Origin: Diphasiastrum complanatum | Taxonomy: Eukaryota; Streptophyta; Lycopodiopsida; Lycopodiales; Lycopodiaceae | Assembly (NCBI GenBank): GCA_029204225.1 | Contig: CM055097.1 | Coordinates: 35,030,804-35,094,803, forward strand | Reading direction: 5' to 3' | Length of the DNA: 64,000 nt | Shown: piece by piece, positions 13,224 to 24,292 of the stretch | Layout: every line of letters begins with the position of its first letter | Numbering within the stretch: the first letter of the stretch is position 1 | Translations under genes and position numbers: made by a program | Notes under the pieces: model-generated | The model's input: the letters and a program-made list of their open reading frames with translations, nothing else | Database searches by the model: none | Told to the model about the DNA's origin: nothing

Positions 13224-13497
13224 ACTTAGAATTTGCTTCAAACAAGAACACAGATCATGCTACACGGTAACACAGACAGAAAACACTCTCCACAGCAATC
13301 TCACATAGCAACTATATTTCTCAAAATGAAATTACACAATACATATAGTTGTTCATTCAGGCAACCCATACATGACCCAAGTTGCCATTGGCAGGACGCG
13401 TGTCCTGTCGACTTGCCTCGTGGCGAGGCCAACTGATCCTTATCAACTGATAGGACCCACAGTACATTAGCACAGTGATTCTACTTTAATTCTAACT
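13224..13497 (-). repeat. Copia LTR, family A (5' LTR)
   Basis: 274 bp on the minus strand, AGTTAGAATT...AATTCTAAGT, matching 8915-9188 and 31580-31855. It is flanked outside by GATGT on the plus strand (ACATC on the minus strand), the same five bases that follow the LTR end at 9188. Confidence 0.8.
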
Positions 13498-14900
13498 GAT
13501 GTCTTGCGAGAACTCTGACTTGAAGAGTCATCTTTGATCTTCCCTTTTCCTTTATCTAATAAAGGTGGTACATCTTTTGGTTCGACTGTCGCAACTACAT
13601 ATCATGATGATCTTTCTCATTTTAGGACTGTATTATAATGTTGCTTAGCTTGTTTCTTTGTCATTGGTCATGCGGCCTTTCCTTCCTTCAATATAATTAC
13701 TTTCGTCAGTTTTATTGTCGGTTCATTAGAAATCTCACGAACTCCAAACCTTGTAGGATCCATATCATTTAAAATTTGCTCATTAGGGAGTTTTGCATTT
13801 TCATCATAAGACAAGGCATGACTAACATGAATGAGTTCATCTTCAATAGGATCTAGAATTGGATTGATTGATATCCAAGCTACATTCATCATATTCACTA
13901 CGCATGTGATTGGCATATCCAAAGTTTGATCATGAAAAAAAATTCTCACTCATCTCTGATTGGTCATCATGTTGACACATATAGCCTATTGTACAATCCA
14001 CTGTTGCAAGATCTTGATGCCAGTTGACAATATATGTTTGAGAGTCATAATGAACTCTTAAAGTTTTTACTTGTCAATCATAGGTATGATCCGTTGTTGA
14101 TGAATCGCCATTCTTTTTTTGAACAAGTGGCTTGATTGTCCAAATAATTGGTCAATTCTCAAAAGTAATTCTTCCATCCCCCCAGTTATGAATTACTTGC
14201 ACCACTTGTAACCATAGATGGCCCAATAAGACACGATAAACATTTGGTGTGTCAAGTAGGTCCATTACTACAAAAGTAATGACAAACTAAACTCCACCAA
14301 TCTTGACAAGTATATCTTCCACTTTGCCCTTCGGATGAATTGTCGTCAACTGTCATCTGATCAGCTAGCTTGATGGCAAAAGTAGTAGGCTTCATTTTTG
14401 TAAGGCCCCACTTTGCACATAGCTTTGTTGAAATCAGATTAACTCCTGAACCTCCATCTATCACGGCTGCCTCCTTACCAAACTGTCTATGTTGGATTGG
14501 TAGGGTGATGTTTCTCTGCTCACTTTTCCAAGTTGCCCCTACATTGAATACTTAGTTTGATTCTGCAGATTCGGCACAAAAGAGTGGCTCTTGATGGATT
14601 GTTGGTTCAATCTGAGTCAATTTCTCCACTAATAGAGTCTTTTGCTTTTGGCACCAGCTTAAGAAATTCTCCCAATGTAATATCCATCTTGCTAGATAGA
14701 ATATTCATGATCAGTTCTATTTGCGATGCTTCAAGTTCTGTCATCTTGAAGGGTTCTTCACGATGATGTAACTGTGTATTAACATTTGTTCATGGATTAC
14801 ATAAATTTGATGGTGACACAGGTGAAGAATGGACTTCGGTGGTAGCCCTAGCGGCTTCCAATTCCTCTTCTTCTTGCAACTATTTAATTTACTACCTCAT
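13498..14900 (-). pseudogene. Ty3/gypsy gag end-protease-linker
   Basis: Minus strand. A gag C-terminal block at about 14640-14766 includes MTELEASQIELIMNILSSKM. The retropepsin signature IDGGSGVNLISTKLC lies at 14420-14464. A linker at 13668-13949 includes MNVAWISINPILDPIEDEL, then KQAKQHYNTVLK and ATVEPKDVPPLLDKGKGK, ending SSRKTS at the copia insertion point. DGGSGVNLIS has the gypsy-type D-x-G core. Stops and shifts occur, for example in the block just before the protease. Downstream codons continue, inverted, at 9194-9325, and the RT entry is at 6850-7283. The element is dead. The right end is lost in unassigned sequence after about 14900. Confidence 0.7.
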
Positions 14901-15285
14901 ATTTTGGTAATGATTTGGTTTCTAATGATGGTATTCAGTGTGAAGTTCAATATAGCCTCATATTTGTAAGTGTGGTGAGGACATATCTTGAGAACTACCC
15001 ATTTTTCATTTAGTAAGCAACACAGTTGTCTTATTTAATATGGATTCAATACATGAATACCAAGTTCAAAAGAAAGCATTTTGTTTGAAATATTCTTTTA
15101 GAAGGAAGATAAATAAATCCTAATTTTGTAACATGCTATCGATCCTAATCATGGTACTTAATTTTGGTATGTTTTATGTAATATGCATAAAATTTGATAG
15201 CACATATTTCAAGTTCATAAACAACTTTCAAAGTGGTTTCCAGCAAATTGTAATTGGTCATTATACAAAGAAGCATACTTCATTC
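14901..15285. other. No gene seen
   Basis: A+T-rich sequence. Short frames only, no motif. The gypsy remnant fades out at its left edge and the peptide-gene remnant begins at its right edge. Confidence 0.45.
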
Positions 15286-15385
15286 TGCTCATGTAAAATA
15301 AAGAAAATGATATGATATGTGCTCAAAGGGTTAGTATGCTTTGCCAATACAATTCACACAATCGTTGAATGGCAAAATTTAGTAT
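15285..15385 (-). pseudogene. Remnant 5' end of the secreted-peptide gene (copy 3)
   Basis: On the minus strand this stretch matches the promoter and 5' untranslated region of the gene at 17290-17428. Shared blocks include ATACTAAATTT, CATTCAACGATTGTGTGAAT, GTATTGGCAAAG and TTTGAGCACA. Homology stops before the position of the start codon, where unrelated sequence follows, and before the TATA box, where the 15.4-kb repeat begins. No exon is left, so it is a truncated relic. It shows that this gene family was present at least three times between 15 and 27 kb. Confidence 0.65.
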
Positions 15386-15399
15386 TTGTAGCAACATTT

Positions 15400-15525
15400 T
15401 AGTAATTATTATTGTTGTGCCTTCAATGATGAAAAGAATGAAGTCCTTATATAAATTTACATATTGTACGAATGTTGAGATTCCATGAAAATATATCACA
15501 CCGTGACAATAAGTCAGTTAGTGTG
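15400..15525 (+). repeat. Partial third copy of the 1-745 repeat
   Basis: TATTGTTGTGCCTTCAATGA to TGACAATAAGTCAGTTA matches bases 1-135 directly and 16780-16900 inverted. With the 16.8-kb copy it forms ~120-bp inverted ends around 15.4-16.9 kb. Confidence 0.7.
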
Positions 15526-15817
15526 CCTTTTACTTACATTTCAAAACACAAGCCCTTTTAAAATGGACCAATGTATGTCAAGATTCAAATGGGCCAGTCA
15601 AATTGCACTTACCAATCAAATGTGAAAGGGATTGGTGTCCATTGCCCACCATGAACTCAAGTGCCAAGATTAAGAAATGGGCAACAAGTGATAGGGCTAG
15701 GAAAAAGGGACTTGTCACTAGTGTGAAACAACCCTTAATAGCATTGGATTTCTCAAATTTCTACTAGATCATTGAATGCCCAAAAAAATCAGATTTCACT
15801 CACACCACTCCATCATG
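15526..15817. other. No gene seen
   Basis: Between the two repeat blocks. No coding or known element signature was recognised. Confidence 0.4.
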
Positions 15818-16110
15818 ATTCCACTAGAAACAATATTGATCAAAATTGTCAAATTATTATTCCACTAGGGAATTTTGTTCAACATCAATAGTAGGGAATG
15901 GAAACCGCCTTCAAATCCAAAAACTAATGCTTCCATTATCTTGATGTTGATAACTCTTTTGTTTATCTTCACTTATGTGCTGGCCAATATGTTAAAAATC
16001 AGGTTGGTCTTCATTATGATGTTTATGTGGAAAAATTTCACCTCATTATACTTCACATTCAAATTGGTCATTGCATTACTAGTAGCTTTTATGATAAGAA
16101 TCCATTTTTT
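15818..16110 (+). repeat. Direct repeat of 3440-3725
   Basis: It matches 3440-3725 in the same orientation across about 285 bp. Divergence rises at the right end, after ATAAGAATCCATTT. Confidence 0.7.
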
Positions 16111-16125
16111 AATGGTTGAGTAGAG

Positions 16126-16900
16126 ACCTATGGATGATGGGCTCACTGACCAAAGAGTTAGAGTAGCTATATGATATAATTTATAGGAAGAATTGGATTG
16201 ATTGGCCAAATTGAGTATAGTGGATAGTTTTTTATATTAGAAGCACACACACAACTCTAAAAGAGTGAACTCTCTTATAACACAATTGTGACCGTATGCC
16301 ACATCATTCATATTCACAGAAATCTAGTGTGTATGCTACACATCTATCCTTATATGAAACCATATCATCCTAAGTTGTACGCATACCTACACATCAAACA
16401 CATTTTGGTGCATCCCCAACAATGTAGACATGTCAATACAAGATAATGATTGAGATATTTAATAGGATGTAATATCATTTGAATTGTTAGCCAAAATTTG
16501 ACGTGCCATAAATGGCTTTTGATATTATGAACTTATGTAGTCTTCTTGGAGTTATCAGCAAGATTTTTATGGGCAACAAGATATCTACTTCTGGATTGTT
16601 ATTAGCTGAAAGTTTGCTTATTGAACCTTGCTTACTATTGATGGGGGAGCTTATTTTGAGCCACCACTATGGTGATGGTGGTGGGTTTTTAGAGATCAAG
16701 GGTTGGTGAGATATGACACCATCTTCGAGAGATGGCCGCACCACTGGCCCTCACCATTACGTGGTTGCTGCACAATAACTGACTTATTGTCATGGTGTGA
16801 TATATTTTCATGAAATCTCGACATTGGTGCAATATGTAAATTCATATACGGATTTCATTCTTTTCATCATTGAAGGCACAACAATAATAGATACTAAAAT
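16126..16900 (-). repeat. Inverted copy of the 1-745 repeat, with LTR-like block
   Basis: The reverse complement matches bases 1-745. It contains TGTTGGGGATGCACC (minus, starting near 16423), the LTR start also seen at 465. No primer site is present on this copy because homology ends before that point. Confidence 0.75.
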
Positions 16901-17289
16901 ATTATGCCACTCCTTTAGCTTCGCTATAGGATTGAAATGTCACACTTGAGGTTGTACTTCAGGGGTTATTTCCATGAAATCCAAATCCATTACCCTACTG
17001 AGTGACAAATACATATATCACCATTGCACCCCTCAATAAAGACTAATGGTAAATAGTGAGAAAGCATCCAATGTAGTACTAAGATAGAAACCATTCAATT
17101 TTGAGCGGTTGTTAGTTTAAAAACTATCCCACTAAGACATCTATTTTGACATTTCACATTCATGAAGGCATTTTTGACTTTTAATATGTCTTATTCATGA
17201 AGGCCTTTTTGACGTTTCACACTCGTGAAGGCCATTTTTCACACCAAGGTAGGTTCCCCCCCACCACCCTTCCACACAAATGCCCTTAG
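16901..17289. other. No gene; short GAAGGC repeats
   Basis: Mostly unassigned. At 17155-17240 the phrase TCATGAAGGCnTTTTTGAC recurs about three times with a spacing of about 35-50 bp. The right end runs into the promoter of the secreted-peptide gene. Confidence 0.45.
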
Positions 17290-17428
17290 AGAGTATAAGC
17301 CATTGGAATACTATAAATACTAAATTTCGCCATTCAACCATTGTGTGAATTGTATTGGCAAAGATTACTAATCTTTTGAGCACAATTGATATCACTTCTT
17401 TCTTTTACACGAGGAGATAAATTATAAT
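17290..17428 (+). promoter_or_regulatory. Promoter and 5' UTR of the secreted-peptide gene
   Basis: GGAATACTATAAATACTAAA gives a good TATA box (about 17311-17318), roughly 115 bp before the ATG at 17429. The same block, including TATA box and leader, is conserved in copy 2 (minus strand, about 26450-26600) and partly in copy 3 (15285-15385). This supports it as a gene promoter rather than chance. The transcription start is not visible directly. Confidence 0.55.
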
Positions 17429-17546
17429 ATGGCAATTCACCGCCACTCATTATTAATGCCTATATTGATGATGCTTCTTCTTCTTATCATTCTATTCATG
17501 TTATTTGTTCATGCTTATGGCCACAAACTTATCGACAATGCCTCAT
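17429..17546 (+). CDS. Putative secreted Cys-containing peptide, exon 1
   Basis: The frame opens ATGGCAATTCACCGC and encodes MAIHRHSLLMPILMM, a hydrophobic run to residue 27, then AYGHKLIDNAS: a typical signal peptide with likely cleavage around residues 29-31. A donor GTATGC follows at 17547, leaving one base of a split codon. Joined to the acceptor at 24292/24293, the codon becomes Cys and the frame continues for 18 residues (exon 2), giving about 57 residues with four Cys in the pattern C-x5-C-x-C-x7-C. Evidence for a real gene: TATA box and leader upstream, and a paralogue at 26331-26448 with the same 118-nt exon length and no indel. I do not recognise the family. The ~6.7-kb intron now contains a copia element, which may disturb splicing. 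Expression is unproven. Confidence 0.5.
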
Positions 17547-17550
17547 GTAT

Positions 17551-17751
<201 letters not shown>

Positions 17752-17774
17752 GTAGTTAGTCTTCTAGCATATCC

Positions 17775-18636
17775 TGATAAATTTTACAGTTTTTAGGACA
17801 ATAATGATTGTACTTTACAATCATAGAGAGTTATTGGTTGCTTAATCAATGAATCTATCAAGTTCTACACATTAGATCTTGATCTAGATTCACTACACTT
17901 GGATTTAAGCAAGAGCAATGGATCAACACATCATTTTTTAGTGAGAGCGGCTTCACACGTGTGGAGTACTGTCCACTGTACGGCCTGCACCTGAAACAAC
18001 AAGTACAATGATACTAGATAGCAATCATGCATAAAAATCACAAGACAAATGACTAGAAATCTCACAAAAGTGTAGAGTGCAAAAGTCTCATCAATTTTCT
18101 TAGCAAAATGATGATCCTTTTATGGATCAAGTACATCCATGAGTCTGGTACAGTCCAGCAGGCCTTCACACGTGTGAAGAGTGCCACATCACTCATATCT
18201 ATCCATTTGATCCATCCTTGATCCTTATCCAATAGTTGACCTTCTAGAATATGACTAAAATCCAAAAAGCTAGTCTCCTAGAATATAGGAATATTCCCTA
18301 CAAAATAGGATCTAAGGAAAATGGTCAACTCTTATCTTCTAGTACTCTATACACACATGTGAACATCCACTTGCCATGTGGGAGCATTTACTCATGCACA
18401 TGCAAGGAAAAGCTAATTTGTAGGTGACTAGTCAACTTGACTAAAAACTAGTCATTTCATGTTCACACTAACTAGAATGATACAAAATCAATTTGGATAT
18501 ATACAAACATGAAAAGTACATCCTTTCACACATGGGAACATGCTCCACACGTGTGAAATCATATCATCAACATATTCTAATGTTTGATCAATATTTACAT
18601 GAACCAATGTCAAGTGAGAAGTGACAATTTTCAACA
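17775..18636 (-). repeat. 3' LTR of the young copia element
   Basis: 862 bp. On the minus strand it starts TGTTGAAAATTGTC after the purine tract GTGAGGAGGAG. It matches 23228-24089 with no difference seen. It contains CACACGTGTG at about 17956, 18170 and 18550. Confidence 0.92.
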
Positions 18637-18649
18637 CTCCTCCTCACTT

Positions 18650-21600
18650 CTAACTTGGCAAATCTAGTGTACATCTATCTACAATTCCAAGAGCATATCT
18701 TAACTTAAAAAATGGATCTTTGGACAATGGTTTGGTTAAGATATCAGCTATGCATTCGGATGATGGTACATGATGTAGTTGCACTTCCTTGGATTGTACC
18801 TTCTCCCTCACAAAGTGGTGAGCTATCTCAATATGCTTTGTTCTAGCATGGAAGATAGGATTTGAAGCAATTTGTTGAGAAGCTTGATTGTCACAAAATA
18901 TGTAAGGGATCTCCTCGGCCTCTAGCACATGTAGTTCCATCAAGAGTCTTCTTAGCCATAAGAGCTCTTTGGTTGTTGAAGTCAATGCCTTGTACTCGGC
19001 TTCACAAGAAGATAGTGAGATTGTATCTTGCTTTTTGGAAAGCCAAGATATCACTCCTCCACAAAGAAATGTTGCAAATGCACTAATGGACTTCCTATCC
19101 ATCTTGTCACCTGCAAAATCTGAATCCGAGTAGGCTCTCAAGTGCAAGTTAGATCCTTCATAAAGTATACCAAAAAATCTAGTACTAGAAACATATCTAA
19201 GTACTCTCTTGGCACTTTTCCAATGATGAATTAAAGGAGCTTGCATACTTTGACTCAACTTGCTTACACAAAAACTTAAGTCAGGTCTAGTGATGGTTAA
19301 ATAGATTAGAGAGCCTATAAGCTTCCTAAAGAGAGTGATGTCCTCAAAGGATGCTTCATCACCTTCATTAGTTGCTTTCACAACATGCTCCATAGGGGTG
19401 TCAATCCCCTTACAATCTTTCATACCAAATCTTTCAAGAATGGAAGTAGCATACTTAGATTGACTTATGAAAGTACAATTGCTACTTCTAGACACTTCTA
19501 TCCCAAGTATAAACTTTAGGAAGCCTAGATCTACCATCTTGAACTCACTAGATAAGTCAACTTTTACTTTGCCTATGCCATCATCATCATTTCCTGTCAT
19601 AATGATGTCATCAACATAAAGAACCAAAATGATGATCTTTCCTTCATTACATTTGAAATATAAAGAAGGTTCATAAGCACTTAGTACAAAGCCAAGGGAA
19701 TAGAGAAAATCATGCAACCTAGAGTACCAAGCTCTAGGTGCTTGCTTCAAGCCATATAGGCTCTTCCTTAAGTAGCACACCTTTTGCTCCTCACCAATCT
19801 TGATGAAGCCCTCGGGTTGCATCATGTAGATTTCCTCTTCTAAGAAGCCATTCAAGAAGGCATTTGTCACATCCATTTGGTAGAGATCCCATTTGAACAA
19901 AGTAGCAATGCAAATGATTAATCTAATAGTTACAAGCTTAGCTACAGGTGCAAATGTTTCTTCATAATCCAATCCTTTTATTTGAAGAAATCCCTTAGCA
20001 ACAAGCCTAGCTTTGTATTTACTAATAGATCCATCTTGATTGTACTTAATTCTATAAATCCACTTACATGCAAGTGGTTTCTTTCCTCTTGGAAGATTTA
20101 CAAGATTCCAAGTATGATTTTCTTCTAATGCATCATACTCTACTTGCATTGCATCTCTCCAAACTTTAGATTTACATGCTTCTTCAAAAGATGATGGTTC
20201 TTCAATCAATGTAGCTAAAAAAGAGTAAGAGGTAGAAGATGTAGAGCCTTCCTTTTGCTTTCCCTTGTCCACATAGGTAAGCCTTGAGGGCTCGGCCTTG
20301 CTCCTTGATGATCTTCTTGGCCCCTTTTGACTTGGATCCAAATCTCCATCCTCGGGTTTGTCATGATCCTCCTCGGGTTTGTCAAGATCCTCCTCGGATT
20401 TGTCAAGATCTTCAATGCACAATGGGTTAGATCCATTTGACAAGCTCTTAGCAAATTGTGACTCATCAAAAAGTACATCCTTGCTTACCTTTACTTTCTT
20501 GGATGTAGGATCATATATCCTATATCCCTTGCTATTTTCTCCATAGCCAACAAAGATTCCTTTGAAGGAGGTAGCATCTTCTTTCCTTCTAGTCTCCAAA
20601 GGAATGTGTACATAACAAGTACATCCAAAGATCTTAAAATATTTTACATTGGGTTTCTTATCAAACAAGGCTTGATAAGGTGAGATCCCATCTATAGCAC
20701 TACTAGGAAGTCTATTACACAAATAATTAGCACATGTTATGGCTTCTCCCCAAAATGAGATGGGAAGTGATGCATCAAGCCTCAAGGACTTTGCACACTC
20801 ACATAGACTCCTATTTTTCCTCTCGGCCACCCCATTTTGTTGAGGGGTGTAGGAACAAGTGTATTGTAACTTAATACCATTGATCTCACAAAAGTCTTTC
20901 ATTTTATTGGAGGTGTACTCTCCTCCATTATCACATCTTAGTGCTTTGATAGAAGTACTAAGTTGTTTCTCTACTAGAGACTTGAACTTAATGAAAGCTT
21001 CATAAACAAGATTTTTCTTTGATAGTAACTCAATCCATGTGAATCTAGTACAATCATCTATAAAAGTTACATACATCAAGGCACCTCCATTACTTGCATG
21101 TGAAAAACTATGTACATCAGAATGTATGAGATCCAAGGGAGAGAGAGATCTTGATGAAGATTTCTTGTAAGAAGATTTGTGTGACTTTGCAAGGCCACAT
21201 GCCTCACACATTTTTCCACACTTCTTGAAAGCTCTTGGTAGGCCGAGAGCTAGTTCCTTGCTTGCCATTGACTCCATAGATTGAAGATTAGGATGGCCTA
21301 ATCTCTTATGCCAAAGCTCCACTTGAGTTAGCTCCTCCCTAGCCAAGTTCACACTTTCACTTGCAACATTAGCATCCAACTTGAAAAGTCTACCTTGCTT
21401 AATGCCACTAGCTATGCACTTATCATTTTTCAAGATGGAACAAACTCCATTCTTGAAATGTACATCTAGTCCATTGTCCATTAATTGTCCTACACTAAGC
21501 AAGTTTCTTGAAATGGTAGGAACATACAAAACATTATCTAGATCTATCCTTTTAGATGTGCCTAAACAAAGAGGTATAGATCCTATGCCATCTATCTTGC

Positions 21601-22630
21601 ATGCTTGATCACTAGCAGTGTATATTGACTTCTTAGAGTCATTACAAGATAGAAGAGTAGAAAAATAATGCTTGTTAAAGGACATGTGGGAACTAGCCCC
21701 ACTATCTATCCACCATGTGTCTTGACTTGAAGTTGGTGTAGATGCAACCATTAAGGATGTGTTGAATCCATCCTCATATTCTTCCTCTTGAGCAATGTTC
21801 CCTTGATCTCCTTTGGCTTGTTGATTCTTCTTCAAGTAGCATTCTGAGGCAAAGTGTCCTTTCTTTCCACAAAAGAAACACTTTAGTTTTGCCTTGTTCT
21901 TCACTTTGCCTTTGGAGGTAGATCCTCCATTCTTCATCTCGGCCTCCTTGCCTTGATTTTTCTTGAATGGATTTTGCTTTTTCTTGCCTTTAGATGTAAA
22001 GTTAGCTTTCTCCTCTCCTCCATTAAGTGACATGCTATCCATTCTTGTCTTGAGGTGTAGAAGCCTACTCTCCTCGGCCACAAGAACATTGTGCAACTTT
22101 TCAATGGATGGAAGAGAGTCTTGAATGGCAAATGATTGGACTAAGTTGGTAAACTCATCACTTAGACCATTCAAAATGATTTGTACTAGTTCTTGATCTT
22201 GGATCTTCTCTCCTATTGCACTTAACTCCTTGTTAAGAGATTTGATCCTAAGAACATACTCTTGTCCACTCTCTCCACTTCCTTTCATGCTTTGGAAAAC
22301 TTGATTTCTTAGCATGAGGATTCTTGAAGTATTGTTGGATTCATAAATGCTCTTTAATGAATCCCAAGCCTCTTTGGATGAGGTACAAGAAGACACCTCT
22401 TTCAAGAGGTCATTGCATACATTTAACTTTATGCAATGTAGAGCTAATCTTGCTCTCTTCTTGTATTTGGCTTGTTCTTGGGGAGTTTGAGGCTCTTCCT
22501 CTACTCCTTGAACTATGTCATATAGATCATGGATCACTAGGAGTGATTCCATTCTCACTTTCCAAATGGAATAATTTGTGGAAGTGAGTCTCTCACTTGG
22601 TTCCATCAAATATCCACCCATGGATGACAT
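18650..22630 (-). CDS. Copia Gag-Pol polyprotein, intact
   Basis: 1326 residues in one frame, a full-length copia polyprotein. Gag (UBN2-type) covers about 1-200, starting MSSMGGYLMEPSERL. The zinc knuckle CFFCGKKGHFASEC is at 251-264. Protease WWIDSGASSHMS has the catalytic Asp at 309. The pre-integrase motif LWHKRLGH is at 439-446, with HSDVH at 503. The integrase DD35E is visible as D505, D567 (RCDNGGEY) and E603 (VAERKN), with exactly 35 residues between the last two. An acidic linker of DLDKxEEDLDKP-type repeats lies at 742-768. RT YVDD is at 1005-1008. RNase H acidic residues include D1169 (SDSDFAGD), E1210 (CEAEY) and D1247 (CDNQA). All catalytic residues I can check are present. The start is the first Met of the frame, 585 bp after the primer site. 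It should assemble cytoplasmic particles and integrate cDNA. The same lineage lies at 39.8, 54.7 and 60.2 kb. Confidence 0.95.
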   Translation of the reverse strand: MSSMGGYLMEPSERLTSTNYSIWKVRMESLLVIHDLYDIVQGVEEEPQTPQEQAKYKKRARLALHCIKLNVCNDLLKEVSSCTSSKEAWDSLKSIYESNNTSRILMLRNQVFQSMKGSGESGQEYVLRIKSLNKELSAIGEKIQDQELVQIILNGLSDEFTNLVQSFAIQDSLPSIEKLHNVLVAEESRLLHLKTRMDSMSLNGGEEKANFTSKGKKKQNPFKKNQGKEAEMKNGGSTSKGKVKNKAKLKCFFCGKKGHFASECYLKKNQQAKGDQGNIAQEEEYEDGFNTSLMVASTPTSSQDTWWIDSGASSHMSFNKHYFSTLLSCNDSKKSIYTASDQACKIDGIGSIPLCLGTSKRIDLDNVLYVPTISRNLLSVGQLMDNGLDVHFKNGVCSILKNDKCIASGIKQGRLFKLDANVASESVNLAREELTQVELWHKRLGHPNLQSMESMASKELALGLPRAFKKCGKMCEACGLAKSHKSSYKKSSSRSLSPLDLIHSDVHSFSHASNGGALMYVTFIDDCTRFTWIELLSKKNLVYEAFIKFKSLVEKQLSTSIKALRCDNGGEYTSNKMKDFCEINGIKLQYTCSYTPQQNGVAERKNRSLCECAKSLRLDASLPISFWGEAITCANYLCNRLPSSAIDGISPYQALFDKKPNVKYFKIFGCTCYVHIPLETRRKEDATSFKGIFVGYGENSKGYRIYDPTSKKVKVSKDVLFDESQFAKSLSNGSNPLCIEDLDKSEEDLDKPEEDHDKPEDGDLDPSQKGPRRSSRSKAEPSRLTYVDKGKQKEGSTSSTSYSFLATLIEEPSSFEEACKSKVWRDAMQVEYDALEENHTWNLVNLPRGKKPLACKWIYRIKYNQDGSISKYKARLVAKGFLQIKGLDYEETFAPVAKLVTIRLIICIATLFKWDLYQMDVTNAFLNGFLEEEIYMMQPEGFIKIGEEQKVCYLRKSLYGLKQAPRAWYSRLHDFLYSLGFVLSAYEPSLYFKCNEGKIIILVLYVDDIIMTGNDDDGIGKVKVDLSSEFKMVDLGFLKFILGIEVSRSSNCTFISQSKYATSILERFGMKDCKGIDTPMEHVVKATNEGDEASFEDITLFRKLIGSLIYLTITRPDLSFCVSKLSQSMQAPLIHHWKSAKRVLRYVSSTRFFGILYEGSNLHLRAYSDSDFAGDKMDRKSISAFATFLCGGVISWLSKKQDTISLSSCEAEYKALTSTTKELLWLRRLLMELHVLEAEEIPYIFCDNQASQQIASNPIFHARTKHIEIAHHFVREKVQSKEVQLHHVPSSECIADILTKPLSKDPFFKLRYALGIVDRCTLDLPS

Positions 22631-23215
22631 TTTAGAATGAATGCTCTTTTTTAAAAATCACAAAGATTTTTGAATTTTAAAAGATCTATGAAGTGGCCTA
22701 AAGCTTACTAGAATGCCTATAGGCTTGTCTCTATCAAACTAACACACAAGCTTGAATGATACTCAAAGATCTTACCAAAAATTTCTAGCTTTCACTCTCA
22801 CAAAAAAAATTGCTTTACACTTTTCTTAGAGATTTCACTTCAACTAAGGATCTGAACAAATCAGCCTCTTAGATCTGATCTTAGACTCTAAAAAGAAATG
22901 CTTCAATGATCCAAAACACTATTTGGTCATAGGCATTAGTTAGAATGAATCTAGATCAATACTATGCTTCAAAAAGCACCAAAAATGAACTAGTATTGTG
23001 ATTTTGGGACCAAAAAACACAAAGTAACTTGAATTGAAAGTTGCTGTACGGTTTCACACGTGTGAAAAGTACATACACAGCCTCCAAGTCGTTTTGATCC
23101 AAATGATTACAAGCTATCACTCTAGAAGAACTCGCCCTCACTAGTATTGGCCAAAAAACAAATTTTGCCAATGATCTTTACAAGATTTATGATTCAATGA
23201 TCACTCTCTTACTTA

Positions 23216-23227
23216 GCTCTGATACCA
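23216..23227 (-). other. Primer-binding site of the young copia
   Basis: TGGTATCAGAGC on the minus strand abuts the LTR end with no spacer. It is a perfect match to the initiator-Met tRNA 3' complement used by plant copia elements. Confidence 0.9.
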
Positions 23228-24089
23228 TGATAAATTTTACAGTTTTTAGGACAATAATGATTGTACTTTACAATCATAGAGAGTTATTGGTTGCTTAATC
23301 AATGAATCTATCAAGTTCTACACATTAGATCTTGATCTAGATTCACTACACTTGGATTTAAGCAAGAGCAATGGATCAACACATCATTTTTTAGTGAGAG
23401 CGGCTTCACACGTGTGGAGTACTGTCCACTGTACGGCCTGCACCTGAAACAACAAGTACAATGATACTAGATAGCAATCATGCATAAAAATCACAAGACA
23501 AATGACTAGAAATCTCACAAAAGTGTAGAGTGCAAAAGTCTCATCAATTTTCTTAGCAAAATGATGATCCTTTTATGGATCAAGTACATCCATGAGTCTG
23601 GTACAGTCCAGCAGGCCTTCACACGTGTGAAGAGTGCCACATCACTCATATCTATCCATTTGATCCATCCTTGATCCTTATCCAATAGTTGACCTTCTAG
23701 AATATGACTAAAATCCAAAAAGCTAGTCTCCTAGAATATAGGAATATTCCCTACAAAATAGGATCTAAGGAAAATGGTCAACTCTTATCTTCTAGTACTC
23801 TATACACACATGTGAACATCCACTTGCCATGTGGGAGCATTTACTCATGCACATGCAAGGAAAAGCTAATTTGTAGGTGACTAGTCAACTTGACTAAAAA
23901 CTAGTCATTTCATGTTCACACTAACTAGAATGATACAAAATCAATTTGGATATATACAAACATGAAAAGTACATCCTTTCACACATGGGAACATGCTCCA
24001 CACGTGTGAAATCATATCATCAACATATTCTAATGTTTGATCAATATTTACATGAACCAATGTCAAGTGAGAAGTGACAATTTTCAACA
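23228..24089 (-). repeat. 5' LTR of the young copia element
   Basis: 862 bp, no difference found from 17775-18636. It should hold the promoter for the antisense-to-gene transcript. Confidence 0.92.
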
Positions 24090-24292
24090 TCCTTGACTAA
24101 AAAATTAAGCTACAAACAATGATTTCATCTATTATTTCATAGAATAGTGCATCATTTTTGCTTATGTCTTTCATTCATTCATTCTTTAGATGTTTTAATG
24201 GTAAAACTTGGAGTTGTTATTATTTGGAATTTGAAGTGGTAAAGTGCACAGCTAAATTTGTAGCTTATATTATACTTTATTCTATGTTGCAG

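Larger units (their letters stand above)
17775..24089 (-). mobile_element. Complete, young Ty1/copia retrotransposon
   Basis: 6315 bp: LTR 17775-18636, gag-pol 18650-22630, leader, primer site 23216-23227, LTR 23228-24089. Both LTRs are 862 bp, and I found no difference between them when reading them side by side. With one uninterrupted 1326-codon frame, this indicates recent insertion. The ends are TGATAAATTT...TTTTCAACA on the plus strand. No clean 5-bp target duplication is visible: the left flank is CATATCC, the right TCCTTG. It lies in the predicted intron of the secreted-peptide gene, antisense to it. Its leader and LTR carry several CACACGTGTG palindromes. Confidence 0.92.
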
